The notes under the pieces: model-generated
The model's database searches: none
Seen by the model: only the letters and a program-made list of their open reading frames with translations
What the model was told of the DNA's origin: nothing
Translations under genes and position numbers: made by a program
Assembly: GCF_010614805.1 (NCBI RefSeq)
Contig: NZ_JAAFZC010000001.1
Coordinates: 731,001 to 795,000 of the forward strand
DNA: 64,000 nucleotides
Direction of reading: 5' to 3'
Source of the DNA: Pseudooceanicola aestuarii
GTDB lineage: Bacteria > Pseudomonadota > Alphaproteobacteria > Rhodobacterales > Rhodobacteraceae
Part shown: positions 44,887-53,632 of the stretch, piece after piece
How the letters are laid out: each line of letters starts with the position of its first letter
How positions within the stretch are numbered: the first letter of the stretch is position 1

Positions 44887-45971
44887 TCCCCGCCTGGTCC
44901 CGCGCGCCCCTGGCCCGTCAACGGTGGCGCGTACCGGGCCGGGCGGTCCCGGCGCTACTGCTTCTCCCATTGCTGCTGCTGGCCTGGCCCCTGGCCGCGC
45001 AAGAGGCGACGCGCCTCTTCGGTCCGCCCGATGCGCCGCGCCGGCTGACCCTGCGGACCACCACCGATATCTCGGTGCTGGCACCCACCATCCGCGCCTT
45101 TCTGGACGCCCGGACCGGGTTGGCCATCGACTACCAGCAATGGGGCTCCAACGACCTGTATGCCCTGACGGCGCAGGATTGCGCCCAGGGCCGAGTGGCG
45201 GCGGGCCTGGTCCTGTCCTCCGCCGTGCACCAGATGGTCAAGCTGGTCAACGACGGCTGCGCCGCGCCCTGGCGGTCGGAGGCGACGCAGGCGCTGCCCC
45301 CCGGCCTGCGGTGGCGCGACGAGATCTGGGGCCTGTCCAGCGAACCGGCGGTAATCGTCTACAATCGCGACCTGCTGCCGCCCGGCGACGTGCCCGCGAC
45401 CCGGTTCGACCTGCTGGACCTGTTACGGCGCGAGGACGGCGCCTATGACGGCAAGGTCGCGACCTATGACATCGAGACCTCGGGCCTGGGGTTCCTGTTC
45501 GCTTTCATGGACAGCCAGGAGGCCAGCACCTTCGGCGCGCTGATGGAGGCCTTTGCCCGCTCTGGCGCCGTGGCGACCTGCTGTTCGGCTGAAATCATCG
45601 ACGGGGTCGCACGGGGGGAGTATCTGCTGGCCTACAACGTGCTGGGATCCTACGCCGCCGAACAGGCGGCCGCGGATCCCCGGCTGGGCATCCTGACGCC
45701 GCGCGACTACGTGCTGACCCTGGCCCGCGCAGCGATCCTGCCCGGACCCACCGCCCGGGCCGACGCCGGCGCCCTGCTGGATTTCATGTTATCCCCGGCG
45801 GGGCGGCGGGCGCTGGCGGCCAGCAACCTGATCATCGCCCCCTCGGACCCGGATGCGACCCGGCGGGGGCGGCGGGTGGCGATCCCGCTGGGGCCGACGC
45901 TGCTGGTTGCGATGGACCAGGCCCGCAGCCAGAGATTTATCGCCCGCTGGCGGCAAAGCTTCGCACAGTAG
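44883..45971 (+). CDS. Periplasmic ABC-type solute-binding protein linked to the sensor kinase
   Basis: The 362-residue protein has a basic N-terminus and hydrophobic signal (about 20-40, ALLLLPLLLLAWPLAAQ) and a type 2 periplasmic binding protein fold of the iron/spermidine-like class: RLTLRTTTDISVLAPTIRAFL, YQQWGSNDLYALTAQDC and WGLSSEPAVIVYNRDLL. It lacks neighbouring ABC permease and ATPase genes. It begins within the stop of the TctE-like kinase (ATGA), an arrangement seen in BctD/BctE- or TctDE-type systems, so it may present ligand to the kinase rather than serve transport. Confidence 0.82.
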   Translation: MIPAWSRAPLARQRWRVPGRAVPALLLLPLLLLAWPLAAQEATRLFGPPDAPRRLTLRTTTDISVLAPTIRAFLDARTGLAIDYQQWGSNDLYALTAQDCAQGRVAAGLVLSSAVHQMVKLVNDGCAAPWRSEATQALPPGLRWRDEIWGLSSEPAVIVYNRDLLPPGDVPATRFDLLDLLRREDGAYDGKVATYDIETSGLGFLFAFMDSQEASTFGALMEAFARSGAVATCCSAEIIDGVARGEYLLAYNVLGSYAAEQAAADPRLGILTPRDYVLTLARAAILPGPTARADAGALLDFMLSPAGRRALAASNLIIAPSDPDATRRGRRVAIPLGPTLLVAMDQARSQRFIARWRQSFAQ

Positions 45972-46008
45972 CCCCCTCCGCCCTGCGTGGCGGAACGGCT
46001 TGCGGCGC

Positions 46009-46302
46009 TCAGCCCTCCCGGATCGTCCAGGTCAGCGGGCCCGGCTCCTCCCGGAAGGCAAAGCGTTTCAGGTGGTCCTCGATGATGTATTTCGCCCGCG
46101 CGAGGCCGGTGTCGTCCTCGGCGCTGATCTCCAGCGTCAGACCTGTGGCGTCGGCGTTCAATCGCGCCGGGCCGGGCGGCAGGGCAACATGGCCGCTGCT
46201 TGCATCATGGCTCACCGCGACCTTGTGGGCGAAATGCTTGCACAATTGCTGTAGATATTTCGGCCCGTGGGCGGTTTCGAAGCGGGCGGTGGAGACGATC
46301 AT
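46009..46302 (-). CDS. DUF2218 family protein
   Basis: The 97-residue protein begins MIVSTARFETAHGPKYLQQLCKHFAHKV and has VALPPGPARLNA, LARAKYIIEDHLKRFAFRE and a terminal WTIREG block, the DUF2218 pattern. These small proteins often lie next to siderophore uptake genes, but their role is unknown. The ATG at 46302 has AAGGTGAG at good distance; a GTG at 46311 is also possible. It is divergent from the siderophore importer genes with a 156-base spacer. Confidence 0.82.
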   Translation of the reverse strand: MIVSTARFETAHGPKYLQQLCKHFAHKVAVSHDASSGHVALPPGPARLNADATGLTLEISAEDDTGLARAKYIIEDHLKRFAFREEPGPLTWTIREG

Positions 46303-46342
46303 CCGGCTCACCTTTTCCTGATGTTTTTGCTAGGCTATTTTC

Positions 46343-46371
46343 TTGACGCTGTTTCGGCAATCCCTTAATTG
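46343..46371 (+). promoter_or_regulatory. Candidate promoter of the siderophore importer operon
   Basis: TTGACG (46343-46348), a 17-base spacer and TAATTG (46366-46371) lie about 90 bases before the binding-protein start, in an AT-rich patch. No convincing Fur, RirA or Irr dyad was identified around it. Confidence 0.5.
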
Positions 46372-46458
46372 CGGCGCCATACAGCCAGCGCGCCGCGTCA
46401 GCCACTGCCCCCCCTCCCCCTGTCATGCCGGCCCGTCCGGCCCAGAACGGAGCGCGCC

Positions 46459-47367
46459 ATGCCAACCTTTCGCACGCTGTTTCCCGCCCTTGCCGCTGCC
46501 TTTCTGGGCGCCGCCGGGGCGCAGGCCGATCCCGTCACCTTTGACACCGCTCGCGGTGAAATGACCCTTCCCGAAGTCCCCGAACGGATCGTGGTACTGG
46601 ACATCGCCGCGCTGGATTCCATCACAGCGCTTGGTGTCATGCCGGCGGGGGTTATCGCGCCGCTCTATGTCGATTACCTGCCCGAGGCGCTGGAGGATGC
46701 GACCCGCGTGGGATCCTTCTTCGAACCGGATTTCGAGGCGATCGCCGCCCTGGCCCCCGATGTCATCGTCGTCGGCGCACGGGCTTCCACCCAGGTCGAC
46801 GCGCTGTCGCGTATCGCCCCGGTCGCGGACATGAGCATCGGCACCGAGGTGCTGGCCGAGGGCAAGGCGCGCCTGCACGGATTCGGGGCCATGCTGGCGC
46901 GCGAGGACAAGGCGGCAGAGCTGGCCGCCGCGCTGGACGACCGGCTGGTCGCCCTGCGCCCCCGCGTCGCGGACCAGGGCGGACGCGCCCTGATCATCAT
47001 GACCAACGGGCCGAAACTGTCGACCTTCGGCGCCAACAGCCGGTTCGGCTGGCTGCACCGGACGCTGGGGTTCGACATGGCGGTGGACGATGTGGACGCG
47101 GGCAATCACGGCGACGCCGTGTCGTTCGAATTCATCGCCGAAGCCGATCCCGACACCCTGCTGATCATCGACCGGGGCGCCGCCATCGGTGGCGGAACCG
47201 AGGCCGCCGAGGCCACGCTGGACAATCCGCTGGTCGCCGGCACCCGCGCCGCACGGAACGGCAAGGTGATCTACCTGGCCCCGGCCGAACTCTATATCGC
47301 GTCGGGCGGCATCCAGTCCCTGAACCGCACTCTGGACGAGCTGACCGCCGCATTGGGAGCAGAGTGA
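46459..47367 (+). CDS. Iron-siderophore ABC importer binding protein (FatB/CeuE-like)
   Basis: The 302-residue protein has a signal peptide (residues 1-23, ending GAQA) and the FepB/TroA-like fold: GEMTLPEVPERIVVLDIAALDSI, VGSFFEPDFEAIAALAPDVIVVG, and the C-terminal VAGTRAARNGKVIYL. The pattern with D-I-A-A-L-D-S-I after V-V-L and the following FatC/FatD-like permeases resembles FatB/CeuE/YclQ receptors for catecholate siderophores such as petrobactin; the actual siderophore cannot be assigned. First gene of the importer operon. Confidence 0.92.
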   Translation: MPTFRTLFPALAAAFLGAAGAQADPVTFDTARGEMTLPEVPERIVVLDIAALDSITALGVMPAGVIAPLYVDYLPEALEDATRVGSFFEPDFEAIAALAPDVIVVGARASTQVDALSRIAPVADMSIGTEVLAEGKARLHGFGAMLAREDKAAELAAALDDRLVALRPRVADQGGRALIIMTNGPKLSTFGANSRFGWLHRTLGFDMAVDDVDAGNHGDAVSFEFIAEADPDTLLIIDRGAAIGGGTEAAEATLDNPLVAGTRAARNGKVIYLAPAELYIASGGIQSLNRTLDELTAALGAE

Positions 47368-48312
47368 ATGCGACTGGCGGGCCTTGCGGTCCTGACCGCG
47401 CTGGCAGGCCTGTCGCTGTTCCTGGGCGTGTCCGACCTGCGGCCCGCCGACCTGCTGACCGATCCCGAAGCGCGTGACCTGCTGTGGATCAGCCGCCTGC
47501 CGCGCACCATGGCGGCGGTGCTGGCGGGGGCTGCGCTGGCGGTCACCGGGCAGATCATGCAGGTGCTGGCGCGCAACCGTTTCATCGAGCCGATGACCGC
47601 GGGTGCCGGATCGTCGGCGGCATTGGGCGTATTGCTGACCACATTGCTGGCCCCCGCCGCGGCGATCTGGGTGAAGATGGCGGCGGCCTCCTTCGCGGCG
47701 CTGCTGGGCAGCCTGGGGCTGATGGCCCTGATCCGCCGCTTGCCGCCGACCGATCCGCTGCTGGTGCCGCTGGTGGCGCTGGTCTACGGCGGGGTGATCG
47801 GCGCCATCGTGACCTTTGCCGCCTACCAGACCGACCTGATCCAGTACCTGGGCACCTGGCTGACCGGCGAATTGTCCGGCGTCCTGCGCGGGCGCTACGA
47901 ATTGCTGTGGCTCGCCGCCGCCGCAACGGTGGCGGCCTGGGCTATCGCCGACCGCCTGACCCTGCTGTCCCTGGGCGAGGACACGGCCCGCAGCCTGGGC
48001 CTGAACGTCCAGTTGGTGACGGCGGCGGGGGTGGTGGCGATCTCCGTGGTGACGGCGATGGTGGTCGTGACGGTGGGGGCCATCCCCTTTGTCGGGCTGG
48101 TGGTGCCCAACCTGATCGCCCGCAGCACCGGCGACAACCTGCGCCGCGCGCTGCCGCTGACGGCGCTGACCGGCGCGATCCTGGTGCTGGGCGCCGATAT
48201 CGCGGGCCGGGCCGTCATCGCCCCCTACGAAGTGCCCGTCGCCACGATGGTGGCGCTTGCCGGGGCTGTGACCTTCCTGGTGCTGCTGAACCGGGGGGCG
48301 GGCCGTGCCTAG
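47368..48312 (+). CDS. Iron-siderophore ABC importer permease 1 (FatD/CeuB-like)
   Basis: The 314-residue protein is a FecCD-type permease with about nine helices, WISRLPRTMAAVLAGAALAVTGQIMQ near residue 32 (the R-L-P-R signature), FIEPMTAGAGSSAALG, and the coupling region GLVVPNLIARSTGDNLRRALP. It starts directly after the stop of the binding protein and overlaps permease 2 by 8 bases. Confidence 0.94.
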   Translation: MRLAGLAVLTALAGLSLFLGVSDLRPADLLTDPEARDLLWISRLPRTMAAVLAGAALAVTGQIMQVLARNRFIEPMTAGAGSSAALGVLLTTLLAPAAAIWVKMAAASFAALLGSLGLMALIRRLPPTDPLLVPLVALVYGGVIGAIVTFAAYQTDLIQYLGTWLTGELSGVLRGRYELLWLAAAATVAAWAIADRLTLLSLGEDTARSLGLNVQLVTAAGVVAISVVTAMVVVTVGAIPFVGLVVPNLIARSTGDNLRRALPLTALTGAILVLGADIAGRAVIAPYEVPVATMVALAGAVTFLVLLNRGAGRA

Positions 48313-49294
48313 ATTGCGGGAGCGCCCGATGGCGCAACGGCTGGCCTGGCTGGCGCTGGCGCTGGCTGTTTGCACGGCCGGCTACATGGGCCTGGGGTTG
48401 ACGGGACCGCTGGACTTCATCCTGCCCTTTCGCGCGACCAAGCTGGCGGCGCTGCTGCTGGTTGCCGTGGCGCTGGCGGTGGCGACAGTGCTGTTCCAGA
48501 CCCTGACCGCGAACCGCATCCTGACGCCGTCCCTCATGGGGTTCGACGCGCTTTACGTCCTTGTGCTGACGGGGATGATCTACGGCAGCGGTGTGACGGG
48601 CTATGCCGGGCTGTCGGCGCTGGCGCTGTTCGTGATCAATCTGGGCGCAATGGCGGGGCTGGGGCTGCTGATCTTTACCGGATTGATGCGGTTGGCGCGG
48701 CGCGACATGATGCGGCTGGTGCTGTCGGGCATCGTGCTGGGCATGTCGATCAGCGCCCTGTCGCAGTTCCTGCAGCGGCTGATCGACCCTTCGGAATACC
48801 AGCTGTTGCAGGCGGTGTCCTTTGCGCGCTTCACCCAGGTGGAGCCGCTGCTGCTGGGCCTCTCGGCGCTGACCATCCTGCCCGCGCTGGTTCTGTCCTG
48901 GCGATTGCGGCACCGGCTGGACGTGCTGGCCCTGGGCCGCGAAACAGCCCAGTCCCTGGGCGAACCACCCCAACGGCTGCAACGCCAGGCACTGCTGCTG
49001 ATCTGCGTGCTGGTGGGCAGCGCCACGGCGCTGGTCGGGCCCTTCGCCTCGGGCGGGGGGGGGCCGTCCAGCTTCTTCGGGCTGATCGCCGCCGCCTTTG
49101 CCTACCGGGCGACGCCCAGCCACCGCCATGCCATTCTGCTGCCCTCCGCCGCGCTGACCGGCGCGATCATCCTGGTCGGCGGCCAGTTGGTGATGGAGCG
49201 TGTCCTGCACCTGGCCACGCCCCTGACCGTGGTGATCGAGCTGATCGGCGGCGCCACCTTCCTGTATCTCCTGCTGAAAAGGCGCGCCGCATGA
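48305..49294 (+). CDS. Iron-siderophore ABC importer permease 2 (FatC/CeuC-like)
   Basis: The 329-residue protein is the second FecCD-type permease, forming a heterodimer with permease 1. It has FQTLTANRILTPSLMGFDALYV and the coupling block VGPFASGGGGPSSFFGLIAAAFAYRATP, which lacks the usual LxxPHxxR sequence, as in FatC-type partners. The reading starts at GTG 48305; an ATG at 48329 (MAQRLAWLAL) is an equally likely start. Overlaps the ATPase gene by 4 bases. Confidence 0.91.
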   Translation: MPRLRERPMAQRLAWLALALAVCTAGYMGLGLTGPLDFILPFRATKLAALLLVAVALAVATVLFQTLTANRILTPSLMGFDALYVLVLTGMIYGSGVTGYAGLSALALFVINLGAMAGLGLLIFTGLMRLARRDMMRLVLSGIVLGMSISALSQFLQRLIDPSEYQLLQAVSFARFTQVEPLLLGLSALTILPALVLSWRLRHRLDVLALGRETAQSLGEPPQRLQRQALLLICVLVGSATALVGPFASGGGGPSSFFGLIAAAFAYRATPSHRHAILLPSAALTGAIILVGGQLVMERVLHLATPLTVVIELIGGATFLYLLLKRRAA

Positions 49295-50043
49295 TCGACG
49301 TCTCCGACCTGCACCATTCCCTGGGGGGCGCGCCCGTGCTGAACGGTGTAGACCTGCACCTGCCGCGCGGAGGGATCACCGCGATGATCGGTCCGAACGG
49401 CGCGGGCAAATCGACGCTGCTGTCGCTGATTGCGCGGCTGCGTGACGTGCAGCGCGGCCGGATCACGCTGGACGGGCAGGACATCACCCGCATCGCGGAT
49501 CGCGACATGGCGCGCCGGTTGGCCGTGATGCCGCAAAGCACCCAGATCACCGCCCGCCTGCGGGTCGCCGACCTGGTGGAATTCGGCCGCTATCCCTGGC
49601 ACCGGGGCCGTCCGGGACCGGAGGACCGCGCGCTGGTGGCCCAGGCGCTGGAGCGATTCGACCTGGGAGATTTGCAAACGCGGTTCCTGGACGAGATCTC
49701 CGGCGGCCAGCGTCAGCGCGCGCTGGCGGCGATGACCTTTGCCCAATCCACCGATTACCTGCTGCTGGACGAGCCTCTGAACAACCTGGACATCGCCGCC
49801 GCCCGCGACCTGATGCGCCTGCTGCGGGAGATGGCGGACAAGGACGGCAAGACGATCCTGATCGTGATCCACGACATCAACTATGCCGCCGCCTTTGCCG
49901 ATCGGCTGGTGGTGATGAAGGACGGCCGCATCGCAGCCGAAGGCTCGCCCGCCGAGGTCGTCACCGCCCCCCTGCTGAGCGAGACCTTCGGCACCCCCGC
50001 TCGCGTCACCCATATCGACGGACGGCCGGTCGTCCTGGTCTGA
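49291..50043 (+). CDS. Iron-siderophore ABC importer ATP-binding protein
   Basis: The 250-residue ATPase has Walker A GPNGAGKST at 34-42, the Q-loop VMPQSTQITARL, signature ISGGQRQRALAAM at about 133-145, Walker B YLLLDEPLNNLD and switch His in VIHDINYAAAFAD. It is a FepC/FecE-type subunit and ends the importer operon. The TonB-dependent receptor gene follows after 191 bases with its own promoter. Confidence 0.95.
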   Translation: MIDVSDLHHSLGGAPVLNGVDLHLPRGGITAMIGPNGAGKSTLLSLIARLRDVQRGRITLDGQDITRIADRDMARRLAVMPQSTQITARLRVADLVEFGRYPWHRGRPGPEDRALVAQALERFDLGDLQTRFLDEISGGQRQRALAAMTFAQSTDYLLLDEPLNNLDIAAARDLMRLLREMADKDGKTILIVIHDINYAAAFADRLVVMKDGRIAAEGSPAEVVTAPLLSETFGTPARVTHIDGRPVVLV

Positions 50044-50129
50044 TCCGCCGCCGGCGCAGTCAAACCGGGCCAGCGTCGGGCCATTGCGCCGACCGTCCCT
50101 ATGGGGAGGCAACTCCGGCTCGCGGTTTC

Positions 50130-50158
50130 TTGACAATTTTAGTCGCCAATACTATGGC
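50130..50158 (+). promoter_or_regulatory. Candidate promoter of the receptor-exb-tonB operon
   Basis: A consensus -35 TTGACA at 50130-50135 stands 17 bases from TATGGC (50153-50158), about 77 bases before the receptor ATG. The -35 is excellent, the -10 is weak, which suits a regulated promoter. Confidence 0.45.
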
Positions 50159-50234
50159 GCGAGGAATGGCCAGCCATGGCGCGTTCCCGACGTTCCAAGC
50201 AAGCGACGCAAGACAACATTTAGGGAACGGGACA

Positions 50235-52163
50235 ATGGGCCTTTCAACACGTACATGGCTGCTGACCAGCGCCGCCATTCTGACCTGCGGCACCGCCACC
50301 GCGCAGGACACCTTCGCACTTGACGAAATCCGGGTGGAATCCGAAGCCGCGCAAGAGGTTCTGGGCAACACCGCCGTGACCGAGGAAGAGATCGAACAGC
50401 GCAACGCACAGCGCATGTCCGATGTCTTCGCCGGTCAATCCGAGATCACCGCCAGCGGCGGCGCCAATATCGCGCAAAAGGTTTTTGTCCACGGGATCGA
50501 GGAAAGCCTGCTGTCGGTCACCATCGACGGCGCGCGGCAGAACAAGTCCGCCTTTCACCACACCGGCAACGTCCTGATTGATCCGTTCCTTCTGAAACGG
50601 GTCGAGGTCTCCTCCGGCCTGGCGCCGGCCGATGCGGGGCCGGGTGCTGTTGCCGGCTCCATCGCCTACGAGACGAAAGACGCCCGCGACCTGCTGGACA
50701 TCGGCGACACCTTCGGCGGCAATGCAACGCTGAGCTACGGCGACAATGGCGAGACGCTGCGCACCGGCCTCACGATCTACGGCGCGCAGGGCGGGTTCGA
50801 ATACCTGCTGAGCGGCGTGAAGACCGAGGGCGAGGATTACGAGGACGGTGACGGCACCGTCGTGCCCGGAACCGCCGCCGACACGACCTCCTACTCCGCC
50901 AAGCTGGCCTATACAACGGACAGCGGCCATCGGCTGGAATTCTCCGCCGAGCAGACCCGCGACACCGGTGTCCGTTCCATGCAGGCAGGACCGGGCGGCC
51001 TGTACTATGCACGCCCTGACTTTGCCGCCGTGGTGGGCCGTACCTCCGTCTACCGCGAAGCCCTGTCGGAGCGGAATTCCTACAGCCTGACCTGGACCGA
51101 CGAGACGCCGGACGGCATCTGGGCCCCGCGCGTGCAATTGGCCTACAACGAACAGCTGGTCGAGGCTGGCGGCGCCATCGGCACCAACACCAGCCTCAGC
51201 GGCACTTTCGCCAATGAGTTCAACCTGGCGAATGGCGTACTGACAGCAGGCGCCGATTTCTTCCACGACACCGCCGAGGGGCACGGCACGCTGAATGTCG
51301 GCAATGCTACGGAAACGCTTAACAATTTCGGCGTCTTCGCGCAGATGCGCCAGGATCTCGGCAGCCGCTTGTCACTCAGCTACGGGGCGCGGGCCGATTT
51401 CCAGACCTTCGAACTGGCCGACGGCACCGAATATGACGATAGCGGTGTCAGCGTGAGCGCCGCCGCCGATATCGCTCTGACCGACCAACTGTCGCTGAAC
51501 ATCGGCGCCGCCTCCACCTGGGGCGGGTACGAGTTGAGCGAAGCCAGCCTGATCAACCTTTCCGGCGCCTGGAGCTACGGAACACCCGTCGCTTCGCGCG
51601 CAACCAATGCGCGGGTTGGCCTGCGGTTCGAAAACGGTCCCTGGACCGCGAATGGCGCGCTGTTCTGGACCGAAGTGCAGGACGTGAACGACGTACTCAC
51701 TGCCGGGCGCACCACCGCCGACCTGACCACCCGGGGTGTCGATGCCTCCCTGCGTTACGACGGCGGGCGCGGCTACGTCGAGGCGAACTACACCTATGCC
51801 GACGTCGAGCTGGACGGCGCCACCATCGGCACGACGGCCTATTACTACGGCCGTCCCGTTGGCCATATAATCGGCCTGTCCGCCGGGTTCGAGGCGACGC
51901 CCCAACTGACGCTGGGCGGCACCGCCGAAATCGCGCTGGAAAACAACGACACCGCGACGCCGCTGCCCGGCTACGAGGTGCTGAACCTCCACGCCAGCTA
52001 CACCCCGCGTGCCTATGACGCGCTGGAACTGCGGCTGGATGTGCGCAACGTCTTCGATGAAACCTATGCCAGCCGCGCGGCGGATGGTCTGGGCCTGGCG
52101 AATGTCGTTCAGCTGAACGAGCCGGGCCGGACCATCGCCCTGACCGTCAACACGAGGTTCTAA
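50235..52163 (+). CDS. TonB-dependent outer membrane receptor
   Basis: The 642-residue protein imports an iron complex across the outer membrane. It has a signal peptide (MGLSTRTWLLTSAAILTCGTATAQ, residues 1-24), a TonB box near TFALDEIRV, a plug domain with VFVHGIEESLLSVTIDGAR and VEVSSGLAPADAGPGAVAGSI, and a beta barrel ending NEPGRTIALTVNTRF with the terminal Phe needed for assembly. The plug motif SVTIDGARQNKSAFHHTGN resembles haem or siderophore receptors; the ligand is not clear. The ATG at 50235 follows AGGGAACGGGAC. It sits between the importer operon and exbB, so it likely serves that importer. Confidence 0.93.
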   Translation: MGLSTRTWLLTSAAILTCGTATAQDTFALDEIRVESEAAQEVLGNTAVTEEEIEQRNAQRMSDVFAGQSEITASGGANIAQKVFVHGIEESLLSVTIDGARQNKSAFHHTGNVLIDPFLLKRVEVSSGLAPADAGPGAVAGSIAYETKDARDLLDIGDTFGGNATLSYGDNGETLRTGLTIYGAQGGFEYLLSGVKTEGEDYEDGDGTVVPGTAADTTSYSAKLAYTTDSGHRLEFSAEQTRDTGVRSMQAGPGGLYYARPDFAAVVGRTSVYREALSERNSYSLTWTDETPDGIWAPRVQLAYNEQLVEAGGAIGTNTSLSGTFANEFNLANGVLTAGADFFHDTAEGHGTLNVGNATETLNNFGVFAQMRQDLGSRLSLSYGARADFQTFELADGTEYDDSGVSVSAAADIALTDQLSLNIGAASTWGGYELSEASLINLSGAWSYGTPVASRATNARVGLRFENGPWTANGALFWTEVQDVNDVLTAGRTTADLTTRGVDASLRYDGGRGYVEANYTYADVELDGATIGTTAYYYGRPVGHIIGLSAGFEATPQLTLGGTAEIALENNDTATPLPGYEVLNLHASYTPRAYDALELRLDVRNVFDETYASRAADGLGLANVVQLNEPGRTIALTVNTRF

Positions 52164-52166
52164 GCC

Positions 52167-53258
52167 ATGAAAAACCGGTTCCTGCCCGCATTTCTGATCA
52201 CCTGCGTGATGGGTGGCACCGCCGCCTTCGGGCAGGAGCCGCAAGGAACGGAGCCGCCCGCGACGGGCGGCTTCTCCGCCGGAGAGACGGAGGCGCTGAC
52301 CACCGCACCCACCGGCCCCGGCCAGACGGCTCCCGCAGAGCCAGCCGCCACGGATGCCGCGCCTGCCCAGGATGCCGCCTCCGCCCTGGCGTATGATCCG
52401 TCACAAAGTTCCGCAACAACTGATACGACTGTTGCTTCGGATCTTTCCGAAGCCTCTGAAACAACAGAAGCTATAGACGCAACCGGCCGGGAAGCAGAGG
52501 CAGAGCCAGAGGGGCAGCCCGACGCGCCAGTCCGGACAGAAACACCTGAAACGACGGAAACACTCGCTGCGGCCGCCCAGCCCGAGACACTGGAAGATCG
52601 TCTGACAGAAGCCAGGACCTTCCTCATCGACGGCGGCCCGGCGATCTGGGCCATTGCCGGCCTGTCTGTCATCACCCTGGCGCTGATCCTGTGGAAGACC
52701 TGGCGCCTGTCGCTGGCCGGCGCCTGGTCCTGGCGCGTCTCCGCCCGCGCTGTCGATGCTTGGGAAGCGGGCGATGCCGCGACCGCGCAGGCGCTGGTGG
52801 CGACCCGCCGGTCGCTGCGCAGCCGCATGACCCGCGCCGCGCTGCACGCCCGCCTGACCCTGCCCGAGGCCTCCGCCCGCGAGGAGGTCCAGCGCGTTGC
52901 GAAATTGCAGCTGGCGGCGCAATCCTCGGGTCTGCGGGCGCTGGAGCTGATCGCCACCATCGCCCCGCTGCTGGGCCTGCTGGGCACCGTGATGGGCATG
53001 ATCTCGGCCTTCCAGGCCCTACAGGAGGCCGGCAACCGCGCCGATCCCGCCCTGTTGGCCGGGGGCATCTGGGAGGCCCTGCTGACCACCGCCGCCGGCA
53101 TGGCCGTGGCGATCCCGGCCTCTGTCGCGCTGACCTGGTTCGAAAGCGTGCTGGACCGCGTCCGCACCGATCTTGAAAACATCGCCACCCGGATCTTCAT
53201 CGCGCCCCTTCCCGCCGAGGCGGGCGCCACGGTGCCGGACCGGGTGGCGGCGGAATGA
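52167..53258 (+). CDS. exbB: ExbB energy-transducing proton channel with long N-terminal extension
   Basis: ExbB forms the pentameric channel of the TonB motor. The 363-residue protein has a signal peptide (about 1-22), a periplasmic Pro/Ala/Thr/Glu-rich region of about 115 residues, and then the MotA/TolQ/ExbB domain with three helices: IWAIAGLSVITLALILW (about 161-177), ELIATIAPLLGLLGTVMGM (about 262-280) and LLTTAAGMAVAIPASVALTWF. The T-A-P-L-L-G-L-L-G-T-V and T-T-A-A-G residues that line the channel are present. It starts 3 bases after the receptor stop and overlaps exbD1. Confidence 0.94.
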   Translation: MKNRFLPAFLITCVMGGTAAFGQEPQGTEPPATGGFSAGETEALTTAPTGPGQTAPAEPAATDAAPAQDAASALAYDPSQSSATTDTTVASDLSEASETTEAIDATGREAEAEPEGQPDAPVRTETPETTETLAAAAQPETLEDRLTEARTFLIDGGPAIWAIAGLSVITLALILWKTWRLSLAGAWSWRVSARAVDAWEAGDAATAQALVATRRSLRSRMTRAALHARLTLPEASAREEVQRVAKLQLAAQSSGLRALELIATIAPLLGLLGTVMGMISAFQALQEAGNRADPALLAGGIWEALLTTAAGMAVAIPASVALTWFESVLDRVRTDLENIATRIFIAPLPAEAGATVPDRVAAE

Positions 53259-53632
53259 ACCTGTCTCCGCCCGCCCGGCCGCGCAGGCGCCCCAGTCTCA
53301 CGCCCATGATCGACGTGGTGTTCCTGTTGCTGGTCTTCTTCATGCTTGCCTCGCGCTTTGGCCTGGACGCGGTGATCCCGCTGCCGCTGGCCGGCGGTGG
53401 CGGCGGCTACGAAGGCGCGCCCCGGCTGGTGGAGATCCGTCCTGAAACACTTGCCCTGAATGGCCAGCCGATGGCCGCCGCCGCGCTGCCCGGCGCGCTG
53501 GAGGGGCTGACCGCAACCCCCGCGGACACGATCATCCTGCGCGGCCGTGACGACGCGGATCTGCAAAGGGTGATCGGCGTGGCTGAAACGCTGCGCGCCG
53601 CCGGATTTCAACGCCTGGTGCTGATCGAATGA
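53255..53632 (+). CDS. exbD: ExbD biopolymer transport protein 1
   Basis: ExbD lies inside the ExbB pentamer and couples proton flow to TonB. The 125-residue protein has a short basic N-terminus, one membrane helix with SLTPMIDVVFLLLVFFML (about 14-31) carrying the essential Asp20, and a periplasmic alpha-beta domain. Asp20 corresponds to Asp25 of E. coli ExbD. It overlaps exbB and the second exbD by 4 bases each (ATGA). Confidence 0.95.
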   Translation: MNLSPPARPRRRPSLTPMIDVVFLLLVFFMLASRFGLDAVIPLPLAGGGGGYEGAPRLVEIRPETLALNGQPMAAAALPGALEGLTATPADTIILRGRDDADLQRVIGVAETLRAAGFQRLVLIE

